A stretch of DNA of 64,000 nt from Odoribacter splanchnicus DSM 20712 (GCF_000190535.1 NC_015160.1:3844001-3908000), one strand, 5' to 3'. Positions 27,132 through 36,310 are shown, counted from the first letter of the stretch. The notes: generated by a model not told the origin, from the letters alone. Translations and numbers: made by a program.

Positions 27132-27291
27132 GGGTTTTGTGCCGTCAGACCGGTTCGCCTGGAACGGTCCGCTAAGGCTTTCCTTCAATCGGCGGAACTC
27201 CTCGCAAGCTCGTCAGGCATCACCGGTCGGGCGTTCGGAAAACCTAACCGGACACTCGTTCCCGCTCCAATGGTCTTCCGGCATAAAACCC
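27132..27291 (+). repeat. Long palindromic unit A
   Basis: 160 bp. Ends GGGTTTTGTGCCGTCAGACC and GGTCTTCCGGCATAAAACCC are inverted copies (17 of 20). Core words shared with units B, C and D: CGGCGGAACTCCTC, CACCGGTCGGGCGTTC, GCTCCAATGGTC. It is the inverted counterpart of unit D 35 kb away. Confidence 0.85.
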
Positions 27292-27433
27292 TCCATCTCA
27301 CGTTAACACGACTTGGCAAAGGAAGAATTGGATTATGGATAATTGGGTTACTTTATCGGAAAATCTTTTTTCGTTGAAATTTATGGTTTTCAGGTCTGGT
27401 TTAGCTTGCCATGCAGTGATAACGTCAGTCGGA

Positions 27434-27597
27434 GGTGTTCGTGTTCGGGGACCATTGGAGCTCTGGCGAGTGTCGTCTTGCTTTTTCTGAACGCCCGACC
27501 GGTGGTGTCTGACGAACGAAGTGAGGAGTTCCGCCGGTCAGTGAAAGAAAAAGCTAGATGACCGACAGAAGCGACCGGGTCCCCGAACACGAATACC
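27434..27597 (-). repeat. Long palindromic unit B
   Basis: 164 bp, opposite orientation to A. Ends GGTGTTCGTGTTCGGGGACC and GGTCCCCGAACACGAATACC are inverted copies (19 of 20). The core is homologous to unit C, whose arm ends are different but equally complementary. Confidence 0.88.
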
Positions 27598-27665
27598 GAA
27601 GACGAACAAGGACCAAAATAATTCTACATTTAATGTAAACATGTACATAAATACCGTTTATTAAA

Positions 27666-27673
27666 TATATTTG
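27666..27673 (+). promoter_or_regulatory. -7 box of the GH95 gene
   Basis: TATATTTG, 31 bases before the start at 27705; no clear -33 element. Confidence 0.45.
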
Positions 27674-27704
27674 TCTATTCTTAGGAACGGCTAAATCAGA
27701 ACAG

Positions 27705-30128
27705 ATGAAACACATGACTTTCGTACAATGGGCGGTCTGGTTGGGATTTATCTACCCGGTATGTTCTTGTCAGCCCCGACCGGATCTTAAATTGTGGTAT
27801 ACCCGTCCGGCTGAGCGGTGGGAGGAAACTTTGCCTTTGGGAAACGGACGTTTGGGGATGATGCCCGATGGGGGAGTCGTTCAGGAGACTATCGTCCTGA
27901 ACGATATTACGATGTGGTCCGGTAGTTTTCAGGATACTCGTAATCCCGAAGCTTTGAAGTATCTGCCTGAGATTCGCCGGCTGTTATTGGAAGGAAAAAA
28001 CGATGAGGCCCAGGAACTGATGTATAAACACTTTGCTTGCGGAGGACAAGGATCGGCTTTCGGACAGGGGGCGAACGCTCCTTACGGCGCTTTTCAATTG
28101 TTAGGTAATCTGCATTTACAATATCATTTCCCGGATAGTAGCGATGTCGGTTATTCCGCTTATGAGAGAGGATTATCTTTGGACAAAGCTTTGGCTTGGA
28201 CCTGTTTCCGGAAAGGTAAGGTGAAATACCGGCGGGAATATTTCGTTTCCCAGACAGAAGATGTGATGATCATGAAGTTGACTGCCGACCGGAAAGGAAT
28301 GCTGGATTTTGATGTTGCTATCGACCGACCTGAAAATTACACTTGTTATGCTAATGATGGGGTGGTTTATATGGAAGGACAATTGGATAACGGGAAAGGG
28401 AAGGCCGGAACGAAATATATGGTGCAGCTGAAAGTATGGACTGCAGATGGCCGGCAAGTGGCCGATTCGGCTTGTATACATGTCAAAGAAGCGACGACGG
28501 CTTATGTCCTGGTGTCCGCCGGGACAAGTCTTTGGGCGGCAGATTACCCGGAGCGGGTCGAAAAATTGATGCAGATTGCCGGTAATATGGATTATGGTTA
28601 TTTGTTGGAGCGGCATGATTCTGCCTGGCGATATAAATACAACCGCGTGGAATTGGATTTAGGAACTCCGCAGGATATTTTGCCTACCGATCAGCGCTTG
28701 GCCCGTTTTCAGGAACAAGAAGATCCCGGTTTGGTCGCTTTGTATTTTCAGTACGGCCGGTATTTGTTGATCAGTGGTACGCGGGAAAATTCGTTTCCTT
28801 TGAATTTGCAGGGATTGTGGGCGAATAGTGTACAAACCCCTTGGAATGGCGATTATCACCTGAATATCAATTTGCAAATGAATTATTGGCCGGTAGAGAT
28901 CGTCAATTTATCGGAATTGCATACTCCGTTGAAAAATCTGGTAAAGGATTTGGTGACTTCGGGTGAGGTCACCGCTCATTCTTTTTATGGAGCTCAGGGC
29001 TGGGTGGCTCATATGATGACGAATCCCTGGCGTTTTACTGCTCCGGGAGAACATGCTTCCTGGGGAGCCACGAATACCGGCGGGGCCTGGCTTTGTGAGC
29101 ATTTGTGGGAACATTATGCTTTCACACTCGATCAGGAGTACCTCAGGGAGGTCTATCCCGTGTTAAGCGGAGCCTCCCGTTTTTTCCTTTCTTCTATGAT
29201 CGAGGAACCTACACAGGGGTGGCTGGTTACAGCCCCTTCCTCTTCGCCTGAAAATGCTTTTTATATGCCTGGTACCCGAAAGGAAGTCAGTGTTTGTATG
29301 GGGCCGGCTATGGATACTCAGATTATCAGGGAGTTATTTTCTAATACAATACAGGCTGCCCGCTTATTAGAGATAGATGCTGCATTTGCGGATTCTTTGG
29401 AGAAAGCGTTGGATAAATTACCGCCGATGCAAATCAGTCCGAAAGGGGGATATTTGCAGGAATGGCTTGAAGACTATGAGGAAGTGGATCCCCGGCATCG
29501 TCATGTCTCCCATCTGTTCGGTTTGTATCCTTCGAATCAGATATCCCTGGCCAAAACCCCGGAATTGGCCGAAGCTGCCCGTAAGACACTTCAACGGCGT
29601 GGAGATGGAGGTACCGGTTGGTCGATGGCTTGGAAAATAAATTTCTGGGCCAGGTTGCAAGAGGGAGACAAAGCTTTGGAATTGCTTAAAAATTTATTGA
29701 AACCGGTGGTTACCGGCGGTAAAGTAGATTATACCGGCGGGGGAACTTATCCCAATTTGTTTTGTGCCCATCCGCCTTTTCAGATCGATGGTAATTTAGG
29801 CGGTTGTGCCGGTATTGCCGAGATGTTGATTCAGAGCCAGCAGGGATTTATCGAGGTTTTGCCTGCTCTGCCTGCTGTCTGGAAAGAGGGGAGTTTTAAA
29901 GGCTTGTGTGTACGTGGGGGAGGTGTCGTCGATGCAAGTTGGAAAGCCGGCCGGCTGGAGAAGCTGACTTTACATTCCAGGGTAAAATCTGCTTTTAAGT
30001 TGAAAATTCCGGAGCAAGTGAAACGGGTAGAAGTAGACCGGCAACAGCATGATATTCAGAATGGTTTTATCCATCTGGCTTTGGATGAAGGGGAACAATG
30101 TGAGATTGTGATGAAATATAAGTTGTAA
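27705..30128 (+). CDS. Glycoside hydrolase family 95 (alpha-L-fucosidase type)
   Basis: 807-residue lipoprotein (signal peptide with lipobox PVCSC). GH95 features in order: N-terminal beta domain starting WYTRPAERWEETLPLGNGRLG, the WSGS and NAPYGAFQLLG segments, and an (alpha/alpha)6 catalytic barrel with NLQGLWANSVQTPWNGDYH, HLNINLQMNYWP (the two Asn of the catalytic site), EWLEDYEEVDPRHRHVSHL (general acid Glu region) and FQIDGNLGG (Asp). Inverting hydrolysis of alpha-1,2-fucosyl residues on glycans is the family norm; some members prefer L-galactose. It stands alone, outside a SusCD locus, and would act at the cell surface or periplasm on host or plant glycans. Confidence 0.94.
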   Translation: MKHMTFVQWAVWLGFIYPVCSCQPRPDLKLWYTRPAERWEETLPLGNGRLGMMPDGGVVQETIVLNDITMWSGSFQDTRNPEALKYLPEIRRLLLEGKNDEAQELMYKHFACGGQGSAFGQGANAPYGAFQLLGNLHLQYHFPDSSDVGYSAYERGLSLDKALAWTCFRKGKVKYRREYFVSQTEDVMIMKLTADRKGMLDFDVAIDRPENYTCYANDGVVYMEGQLDNGKGKAGTKYMVQLKVWTADGRQVADSACIHVKEATTAYVLVSAGTSLWAADYPERVEKLMQIAGNMDYGYLLERHDSAWRYKYNRVELDLGTPQDILPTDQRLARFQEQEDPGLVALYFQYGRYLLISGTRENSFPLNLQGLWANSVQTPWNGDYHLNINLQMNYWPVEIVNLSELHTPLKNLVKDLVTSGEVTAHSFYGAQGWVAHMMTNPWRFTAPGEHASWGATNTGGAWLCEHLWEHYAFTLDQEYLREVYPVLSGASRFFLSSMIEEPTQGWLVTAPSSSPENAFYMPGTRKEVSVCMGPAMDTQIIRELFSNTIQAARLLEIDAAFADSLEKALDKLPPMQISPKGGYLQEWLEDYEEVDPRHRHVSHLFGLYPSNQISLAKTPELAEAARKTLQRRGDGGTGWSMAWKINFWARLQEGDKALELLKNLLKPVVTGGKVDYTGGGTYPNLFCAHPPFQIDGNLGGCAGIAEMLIQSQQGFIEVLPALPAVWKEGSFKGLCVRGGGVVDASWKAGRLEKLTLHSRVKSAFKLKIPEQVKRVEVDRQQHDIQNGFIHLALDEGEQCEIVMKYKL

Positions 30129-30183
30129 CTCCTGAGGTGGTTATTTCGTATTTTAAGGGTTTTCAATCGATGATAAAACTATT

Positions 30184-31173
30184 ATGGAATATAGAACATT
30201 AGCCCATACTGACTTGACCTTATCCGCTATCACCTTCGGCTCTTGGGCTGCCGGAGGATGGATGTGGGGAAAATCGAATCGTGACGAAGCTGTAAAAGCC
30301 ATAAAAGCGGCCTACGATGGTGGAGTGACTTCTATCGATACAGCACCGATTTATGGACAAGGCGAGAGTGAGCGGATTGTTGGAGAGGCTATCCGGGGTA
30401 TTCCCCGTGATCAGGTACAGATTCTGACCAAATTCGGTATGAGATGGGATTTGCCACAAGGTGAATTCGCTTTTAAAAGCAAAGATAATCAGGACAACCC
30501 TATAGATATTTACAAATATGCCGGCAAAGAGAGTGTCATCAAAGAGTGTGAAGACAGTCTGCGGCGGCTCGGTACGGATTATATAGACCTCTATCAGATC
30601 CATTGGCCGGATGCTACGACTCCTTTGAGTGAGACTTTCGAGGCAGTAGAGCGTTTGATAGAGCAAGGAAAAGTACGTTATGCAGGTGTGTGTAATTATG
30701 ATGCTGCTTTGTTGGAAGATGCCGCTAAACTGATCGATCTGGTATCGGATCAGATTCCTTATAGTATGGTTAATCGGGGGATGGACCGGGATATTATACC
30801 TTATTGTATCCGTAATGAAAAATCAGTGATCGCTTATAGTCCGCTTGAACGTGGCTTACTTACCGGTAAGATGCAACCCGGATACCGATTTGCTGAAGGC
30901 GATCATCGGAAAGAAAACCCTTTTTTTACAGACGAAAGCATTAAAAGAACGAATGCTTTTTTAGAAAAATTGCAACCTTTGGCTGATGAGAAAAAAGCGA
31001 CTCTCGGACAATTGGTGATCCGCTGGACGATCGAACATCCCGGAATTACCGTTGCTTTGGTCGGGGCCCGCAATCCGGAGCAGGCGATTCAGAATGCGAA
31101 AGCTGCCGATATAATCCTGACTCCTGAAGAATTACAATTTATCAATCAGCAAATCGATCAGATGTTGAAATGA
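30184..31173 (+). CDS. Aldo/keto reductase
   Basis: 329-residue NAD(P)H-dependent oxidoreductase with the (beta/alpha)8 pattern. Catalytic tetrad region: DTAPIYGQGESE (Asp and Tyr), ILTKFG (Lys), and IHWPD (His). Cofactor-binding end: ALVGARNPEQAIQNAKA. It begins MEYRTLAHTDLTLSAITFGSWAAGG, typical of the AKR family that includes YghZ/general stress-type reductases. It lies 55 bases after the fucosidase gene on the same strand and may be co-transcribed, which would allow a sugar-related substrate such as an L-fucose derivative; that link is inference. Confidence 0.93.
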   Translation: MEYRTLAHTDLTLSAITFGSWAAGGWMWGKSNRDEAVKAIKAAYDGGVTSIDTAPIYGQGESERIVGEAIRGIPRDQVQILTKFGMRWDLPQGEFAFKSKDNQDNPIDIYKYAGKESVIKECEDSLRRLGTDYIDLYQIHWPDATTPLSETFEAVERLIEQGKVRYAGVCNYDAALLEDAAKLIDLVSDQIPYSMVNRGMDRDIIPYCIRNEKSVIAYSPLERGLLTGKMQPGYRFAEGDHRKENPFFTDESIKRTNAFLEKLQPLADEKKATLGQLVIRWTIEHPGITVALVGARNPEQAIQNAKAADIILTPEELQFINQQIDQMLK

Positions 31174-31267
31174 TTATTCTTATTTTGGGACGGTTCAGGG
31201 ATAAAATCTGATATTGCCCCTGTTTGGACTATTGTAATTGTTGTATCAAAAAATTGCACTATTTTTC

Positions 31268-31297
31268 TTGCCCGATTGGAAATTTAAGATATTTTTG
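31268..31297 (+). promoter_or_regulatory. Promoter of the ECF sigma/FecR locus
   Basis: TTG at 31268-31270 and TATTTTTG at 31290-31297 with 19-base spacing; the GTG start is 31 bases past the -7 box. Confidence 0.6.
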
Positions 31298-31328
31298 TAA
31301 AAATAGATGATAAATATTCTGGTGAGGC

Positions 31329-31892
31329 GTGGAAGATGAAATTTTAATAAAATATTTACGCAAGAACGACCGGAAAGCTTATTCGATATTGTTCGATAAG
31401 TATTTCGAGCGGCTCTTTACCTTTGCTGTCCGCGTTGTGTTTCGGGAGGATGTGGCTAATGATATTGTGCAGGAAATTTTTATCAGTCTGTATGAAAAAT
31501 CGGAAATCCTGAATTACGACCTTTCTTTAAAGTCGTATCTTTTTAATAGTGTGCGGAATCGTTGTTTTAATTATTTGCGGGATCGTAAGGTGGAAGACCG
31601 GCGTATGAATTTATATGCGGAAGCTTGTCTATGGTCGGATAATGTCGATTGGATAGAGGAAGAAGAAGTGTTGCGGAAAATTCAGGAGGTGATGCTGGAG
31701 TTACCCGAGAAATGCCGGGAGGTGTGTCGGCGGCGTTTTTTTGAAGGGAAAAAATTTGAGGAAATAGCCGAAGAACTCGATATTTCCGAAAGTACTGCGA
31801 GGGTACAAACTCACCGGGGTATGGAGATGTTGAGGCAGCGTTTTGCGGAATATGATCTGGCCGTTATTCTTTTTTTTACTCCTTTTCTTTAA
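31329..31892 (+). CDS. ECF sigma factor of a SusC/D-type locus
   Basis: 187 residues from a GTG start; an in-frame stop 6 bases upstream rules out any longer start. Regions 2 (ILFDKYFERLFTFAVRVV, ANDIVQEIFISLYE, YLFNSVRNRCFNYLRD) and 4 (LPEKCREVCRRRFFEGKKFEEIAEELDISESTARVQTHRG) are complete, with the Bacteroidota SigW-like pattern seen in regulators paired with FecR anti-sigma proteins. The downstream FecR gene is present 66 bases later, but the SusC/SusD genes that such pairs normally switch on are absent from the locus. Confidence 0.93.
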   Translation: MEDEILIKYLRKNDRKAYSILFDKYFERLFTFAVRVVFREDVANDIVQEIFISLYEKSEILNYDLSLKSYLFNSVRNRCFNYLRDRKVEDRRMNLYAEACLWSDNVDWIEEEEVLRKIQEVMLELPEKCREVCRRRFFEGKKFEEIAEELDISESTARVQTHRGMEMLRQRFAEYDLAVILFFTPFL

Positions 31893-31958
31893 AAAAATAC
31901 TTTTCCTGTAAACAAATTTTATCTTTTCGTGTTTAAGAGGTATCTAAAATTAAAGATC

Positions 31959-33125
31959 ATGAAGATCGATTGGGTACTTTTAAAGCGGAGTGTATTATCG
32001 GATATATCTGAAGAAGAACGGAACCTGCTGAATGCTTGGTTGGATGAATCTTCGGAACACCGGGAATTTTACCGGGAAATAAAAACTTTTTTGTGTTCTC
32101 CGGAAAGTTTCCGGCCTACGGAAGAACGAATTCGTCGGTTCAAAGCTTCCTACGAAGTCAGGTTAACCGTTGCAGAACGTAGAAAAAGAAGGCACCGGAT
32201 GGTACGGATAGGGGGGTGGCTGGCTGCTTCGTGTATCTTGTCGGTAGGGATGGCTTGCTTTTTATGGTGGCAGGTGACTTCATCCGTAAAAGAGCCCTTA
32301 TTGACCGAAAACCGGCCGACGGCGACTATTTTGCCCGGAACACAAAAGGCTATTTTGGTAACCGGTGAGGGAAAGACTGTAAATCTGAATCCGGAAACCG
32401 CTGATGTCGAGATTGGAGAGGGGGTAAAGGCTAAAAACAGTAATCATGGTTTAATCTATTCCGATACGTTGACTGCAGGGATTGAAGATACCGAGAATCA
32501 GTTGATCGTACCTCGGGGAGGTGAGTATGCAATTGTACTGAGTGATGGGACCAGGGTGTGGTTGAATTCCGCTTCTGAATTGAAGTATCCGGTACATTTT
32601 GCAGGAGATATGAGAAGGGTGTATTTAAAAGGAGAAGCTTATTTTCAGGTTGCTCACGATCGGCAGAAAGCTTTTGTTGTCGTGACGGACGATATCGAGG
32701 TGAAGGTGTATGGGACGGAGTTTAATATCAATACCCGGGTTGCCGATTATGTACAGACCACTTTGGTACGGGGAGCTGTTTCGATAAAAACCGAACGATC
32801 CGCTGAAAAAATGCTGAAGCCCGGTCAGTTGGCGCAGTTCGATCGCTTGACCGGTGAGACCGAGATTAAAAATGTCGATGTATCTAATTATATCGGTTGG
32901 AAATCAGGAGTCTATATTTTTGAAGATAAATCGATCGAACAGATTATGGATGAATTGTCTTTGTGGTACGATATCGAAGTCTTTTTCCGTAATAATATTT
33001 CCCGTAACCGTCATTTCAGTGGAAGCCTGCCCCGTTATCGGGAAATCGACGATATGTTGAAGGTCATTGAAAAAACTTCCCATGTCCGTTTCGAGGTGAA
33101 AGGCAAGACGATAATTGTAGATTAA
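31959..33125 (+). CDS. FecR-family anti-sigma factor
   Basis: 388 residues from the ATG at 31959 (MKIDWVLLKRSV); a GTG 30 bases upstream is less likely. N-terminal cytoplasmic anti-sigma part, one membrane segment (GWLAASCILSVGMACFLWW, about residues 80-100), then the periplasmic FecR domain (VPRGGEYAIVLSDGTRVWLNS, YFQVAHDRQKAFVV, VYGTEFNI) and the DUF4974 end (YNI-like LWYDIEVFF ... FEVKGKTIIVD). Such proteins receive a signal from the N-terminal extension of a SusC receptor and release the sigma factor. The matching receptor is missing here. Confidence 0.94.
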   Translation: MKIDWVLLKRSVLSDISEEERNLLNAWLDESSEHREFYREIKTFLCSPESFRPTEERIRRFKASYEVRLTVAERRKRRHRMVRIGGWLAASCILSVGMACFLWWQVTSSVKEPLLTENRPTATILPGTQKAILVTGEGKTVNLNPETADVEIGEGVKAKNSNHGLIYSDTLTAGIEDTENQLIVPRGGEYAIVLSDGTRVWLNSASELKYPVHFAGDMRRVYLKGEAYFQVAHDRQKAFVVVTDDIEVKVYGTEFNINTRVADYVQTTLVRGAVSIKTERSAEKMLKPGQLAQFDRLTGETEIKNVDVSNYIGWKSGVYIFEDKSIEQIMDELSLWYDIEVFFRNNISRNRHFSGSLPRYREIDDMLKVIEKTSHVRFEVKGKTIIVD

Positions 33126-33156
33126 ACGTTCGTTAACCGGACAGGAAGCGCAGGCG

Positions 33157-33930
33157 TTGAATAAAGAGTTAATAGCTGTCCGGAATCGAATGAAGGCTTT
33201 GAACGATGCTTATAGAAAAGAGAAAGATCCTGAAAAGTCTACCGAAATCAAAGATAAAATGGAGCCGTTTTACGAAGAAATGGGAAAAATTACTGATCGG
33301 TTTATAGCAACACATATCGATTCGTATGTGACTGCAGGACAATTGAGATATAAAGTCAGTTCCATGACTTATCCCGAAGCACAGGCTGTTTTCGATCGTT
33401 TGAGTGAACGGGTAAAGAAAAGTAAGCTGGGGCAAGAAGTATATCAGGAAATTCAAAAGTTGAAAAATGGTTCTCCGGGCAGTCCTGCTGCCATATTCAG
33501 CAAAAAGGATATCGACGGAGAAATGTTTTCGTTGGCAGACCTCAGGGGAAAATACGTGATTATCGATTTCTGGGCCAGTTGGTGTGTTCCCTGTCGGAAA
33601 AGTAATCCCCATTTGAAAGAATTGTATAGAAAGTATAAAGATCAGGGCCTGGAAGTGGTGTGTGTGTCCGACGACGATCCGGACGAGGCTAAATGGCGGA
33701 CAGCTGTAAAGAAAGATGACATCGGGATGTTTCATCACGTATTGCGTGGATTGAAGTTCGATGGAAAAGACTTCGATCGCTCGGAAGATATCAGCGAGCT
33801 GTATGGAATTCACTCTTTACCGACGAAAATTTTAATCGATAAAGAAGGAATGATTATCGGACGTTATGGGGGAGGTGGAGAATCTCACGAAAAAATGGAT
33901 GAAAAATTGAAGGAAGTATTCGGGAATTAA
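33157..33930 (+). pseudogene. TlpA-like thioredoxin gene, 5'-truncated
   Basis: The open frame runs from near 33126 to a stop at 33930, with only a TTG (33157) as a plausible start. It encodes the second half of a DUF4369-TlpA protein: helical linker (RYKVSSMTYPEAQAVFD), then a complete thioredoxin domain with WCVPC (Cys143, Cys146) and SLPTK. The signal peptide and DUF4369 domain, about 120 residues in the two intact paralogs, are missing, and the reading frame runs unbroken to within a few bases of the fecR stop. A deletion that removed SusC, SusD and the start of this gene fits best. Any product would stay in the cytoplasm. Confidence 0.7.
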
Positions 33931-33962
33931 ATACAAAGAAAATAAAAACAATCATTGGTATA

Positions 33963-34844
33963 GTGCTTTGTTTGTGCCTGTCCGGAGGTTTACAGGCCGG
34001 GATCCGTAAAAGTAACCTGAAAGTGTTGTATGTCGGCGGTTCGCCGGATGTCGATTATGTCGGTAACCGTCCCGATTCGGCGGTGTTGGCACAAAGCAGT
34101 GCGAAACGTATGGCTTCCTTTGACAAGATGTTGAAACGCTATTTCCGGCAGGTGACGGTGATCCGGGCCCAAGCCTACCGGCCGGAATTGTCGGACAATT
34201 ATGATGTAACGGTGATGGACGGTCGGCCGGCTCCTATCCTGCCGGGCATTATGGAAAGGGATAGTTCAGGCCGCCTGACCCGGTATGAAAAAACCGGTTA
34301 TTTGCCTCCCGACTTCGACCGTCCGATGGTGAAGAAACCGATGCGGACGCTGCCTTATATCAACGATACTATAGCTCCCGATTCTTTACCGATGTGGCGG
34401 GTGCAGAAAGAAGGGTATATGTCGAAGCGGGGCATCCGTGTCGGCATGGTATCGCGGCCCGGTGGTTTCGAGGATTCGCCTGAAGCTGAGATAATTTCCG
34501 GTGGCGTTTCGGCTAAGACATGGGATGCTGTGGCGATCGGAAGACATGGTAACTTTCTCCACTGGGGATTTGCTGCTTCGCCCGACGATATGACGGATGA
34601 GGCCCGGGATGTGTTTGCCAATGCTGTGGTGTATATTGCCGGTTTTGCCGGCCAAACGCCGGTCGCCCGCAAATATAACGACCGCATTATTACCCGGCAT
34701 GATATTACGCTTCGTGCTTTTTCGGCTACCCGCCGGGCTTATGCCCTGAACGTGGAAACGATGAAAAATCATGCGGCTAGGATGGAAGATTTGAAACATA
34801 TGATTTGCATGACTCCGACAGAGAAAAAAATTGTATTGAAATAA
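33963..34844 (+). CDS. Secreted protein of unknown function in the TlpA cluster
   Basis: 293 residues from a GTG at 33963. A signal-peptide core is visible (IVLCLCLSGGLQAG), but its basic n-region (codons reading NTKKIKTIIG) lies upstream of the GTG with no ATG, GTG or TTG before it, so the true start is unclear. The mature part opens LKVLYVGGSPDVDY, has YDVTVMDGRPAP, and near residue 195 AIGRHGNFLHWGF ... VFANAVVYIAGF, which resembles ThuA/glutamine-amidotransferase-like folds. I do not recognise a named family. It sits between two TlpA genes and may have worked with them. Confidence 0.6.
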   Translation: MLCLCLSGGLQAGIRKSNLKVLYVGGSPDVDYVGNRPDSAVLAQSSAKRMASFDKMLKRYFRQVTVIRAQAYRPELSDNYDVTVMDGRPAPILPGIMERDSSGRLTRYEKTGYLPPDFDRPMVKKPMRTLPYINDTIAPDSLPMWRVQKEGYMSKRGIRVGMVSRPGGFEDSPEAEIISGGVSAKTWDAVAIGRHGNFLHWGFAASPDDMTDEARDVFANAVVYIAGFAGQTPVARKYNDRIITRHDITLRAFSATRRAYALNVETMKNHAARMEDLKHMICMTPTEKKIVLK

Positions 34845-34859
34845 ATAAAAAATTATGAT

Positions 34860-36023
34860 ATGAAAACACAAATGATAATAGGGGGTATCCTTTTTGGGGT
34901 GGCTGCTTGCACAGCCCCGGCAGACGGTTACCGGATTACCGGCAACATTGAAGGGGCTGGTGACGGAAAAGCCATATTGTTACAATCGGCAGGTTTCGGG
35001 GAACCGACGATGGGAGATACGGTGAATATGCGGAATGGAAAATTCGTGTTCGAAGGGCGTTTGGAATCCCCGGTTTCCGTCACTGTAAAGGTGTGTCCTG
35101 ATAGCGATCAGCCGGCAAGTCTGGGATTTATTGCAGAGAATTCCCCGATCCGGGTGATGGCTGCCTGGAAAGATGTGATCGAACGGTATGGCTACCGTTC
35201 GATCGGCGGACAAACGGTGGAAGGGAGTTTGAACCAGGAAGTGTATGAGAAGATCGCCGGAGTATACGGGCAGATATTAAAAGCCCCGGAGCACAAGGAA
35301 TATGCCGAGGCACAACAGAAAATGGCCGGATTGAGGAATACGGATACCGAAGCCTATTATAAATTGCAGGACGAAACGGAGCCTTTGTCCGAACGCTTTT
35401 CCGAAGCTGTACGCCAACGGCAGTTGGAGCTTATACGGGAAAACCGCACGGTGGAGTCGTCCGTTTTGAATCTGCGGATGATGTGGAACGATATGACGTT
35501 GGAAGAGTTGAAGGAAGTATTTTCCGTTTTGGATCCTAAAGTGCAGAATAGTCCTATGGCGGCAGAGGTGCGCGAGGAGATTGCTATCCGCGAGCGGGTA
35601 CGGCCGGGGCAACCGGCTCCCGATTTTTCGCTGGAGACGCCGGACGGAAGCCGGCTGGCTTTGTCGGATTTGCGGGGTAAATACGTGTTGCTGGATTTTT
35701 GGGCTTCGTGGTGTCGCCCTTGCCGGGCTTCGTTCCCCGAAATGAAAAAGATTTATGCCCGCTTTAAGGATAAAGGGTTCGAGATCCTGGGAGTGACCAA
35801 CGACAGCCGCAGGGAGGACTGGCTGAAAGCCTTGGAACAGGATCAATTGCCATGGAAACAGGTAATCGATGAATTCCCTGAGCCATACAAACCGGCCAGG
35901 GTGATCACGATGTATGCCGCACCTTATTTGCCTACTTTGATTTTGATCGGGCCTGACGGAAAGATCATCGGACAGGCAAAAGATAAACATCAGTTGGTAG
36001 AATGGCTGGAAGAGCGTTTGTGA
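34860..36023 (+). CDS. TlpA-family thiol:disulfide lipoprotein with DUF4369 domain
   Basis: 387-residue intact lipoprotein: lipobox ends at Cys17 (LFGVAAC), N-terminal DUF4369 domain (YRITGNIEGAGDGKAILLQ to about residue 120), helical linker with many charged residues (120-230), and a thioredoxin domain with WCRPC (Cys285, Cys288) and cis-Pro in APYLPT. It lies 15 bases after the unknown secreted protein, so both are one operon. Periplasmic redox function is inferred from the family. Its completeness shows by contrast what the truncated gene at 33157 has lost. Confidence 0.92.
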   Translation: MKTQMIIGGILFGVAACTAPADGYRITGNIEGAGDGKAILLQSAGFGEPTMGDTVNMRNGKFVFEGRLESPVSVTVKVCPDSDQPASLGFIAENSPIRVMAAWKDVIERYGYRSIGGQTVEGSLNQEVYEKIAGVYGQILKAPEHKEYAEAQQKMAGLRNTDTEAYYKLQDETEPLSERFSEAVRQRQLELIRENRTVESSVLNLRMMWNDMTLEELKEVFSVLDPKVQNSPMAAEVREEIAIRERVRPGQPAPDFSLETPDGSRLALSDLRGKYVLLDFWASWCRPCRASFPEMKKIYARFKDKGFEILGVTNDSRREDWLKALEQDQLPWKQVIDEFPEPYKPARVITMYAAPYLPTLILIGPDGKIIGQAKDKHQLVEWLEERL

Positions 36024-36090
36024 TCAATTGACAGGCTGGAGGGGAGGATTGTAGTCCGGTAGATTTTCGATCGCTGAAAGTCTGCCGGAC

Positions 36091-36120
36091 TTGTCATTTG
36101 CTATTTTAAGATTATCTTTG
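36091..36120 (+). promoter_or_regulatory. Promoter of the HAD phosphatase gene
   Basis: TTG at 36091-36093 and TATCTTTG at 36113-36120, 19 bases apart. Transcription would start near 36127, giving an untranslated leader of about 185 bases. Confidence 0.6.
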
Positions 36121-36310
36121 TAGAAAAAGCTGAATTATGGTATTATCCATCGGATTCGGATTAGCATTACCTTGATCGGCGGAACTATGTTCCGGATAAA
36201 ATTCCCCCCATCAGAACTGAAGGTTCGCTAATCAGAAATCTGAAAGGCGGCACTGATCAGGAACGAAGTAACGTTGAGGCAGGTAAACTTTCGAATTTAA
36301 AAGAGGAATA
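36121..36310 (+). other. Long 5' leader of the HAD phosphatase gene
   Basis: About 185 bases with several short inverted repeats (GGAAC..GTTCC at the start of the central part, TCAGAAATCTGA, CTGATCAG) and a 12-codon ORF beginning ATGGTATTATCC. The words GATCGGCGGAAC and GAACGAAGTAACG faintly resemble the palindromic-unit core (GACCGGCGGAAC, GAACGAAGTGAGG). I recognise no known riboswitch. Confidence 0.35.

Larger units (their letters stand above)
27065..27704. other. Gene-free stretch carrying two palindromic units
   Basis: 640 bases without a credible gene. It holds palindromic units A (27132-27291) and B (27434-27597) in inverted orientation and the GH95 -7 box (27666-27673). Short ORFs here read from the repeats and show no domain. 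Confidence 0.7.

Noticed and set aside
27390..27590. Short ORFs within palindromic units (also 62608-62835 and 62814-63146)
   Set aside because: The peptides simply read the repeat core in either direction, have no start signals, and similar peptides arise from each unit because of the repeat.
27065..27704. Insertion sequence hypothesis for the repeat loci
   Set aside because: No transposase, no target-site duplication recognised, and the units are symmetrical hairpins rather than ends of a coding element.
35277..35990. 237-codon open frame on the - strand opposite the TlpA gene
   Set aside because: Antisense to an intact DUF4369-TlpA gene with lipobox and CxxC; no domain in the antisense product.
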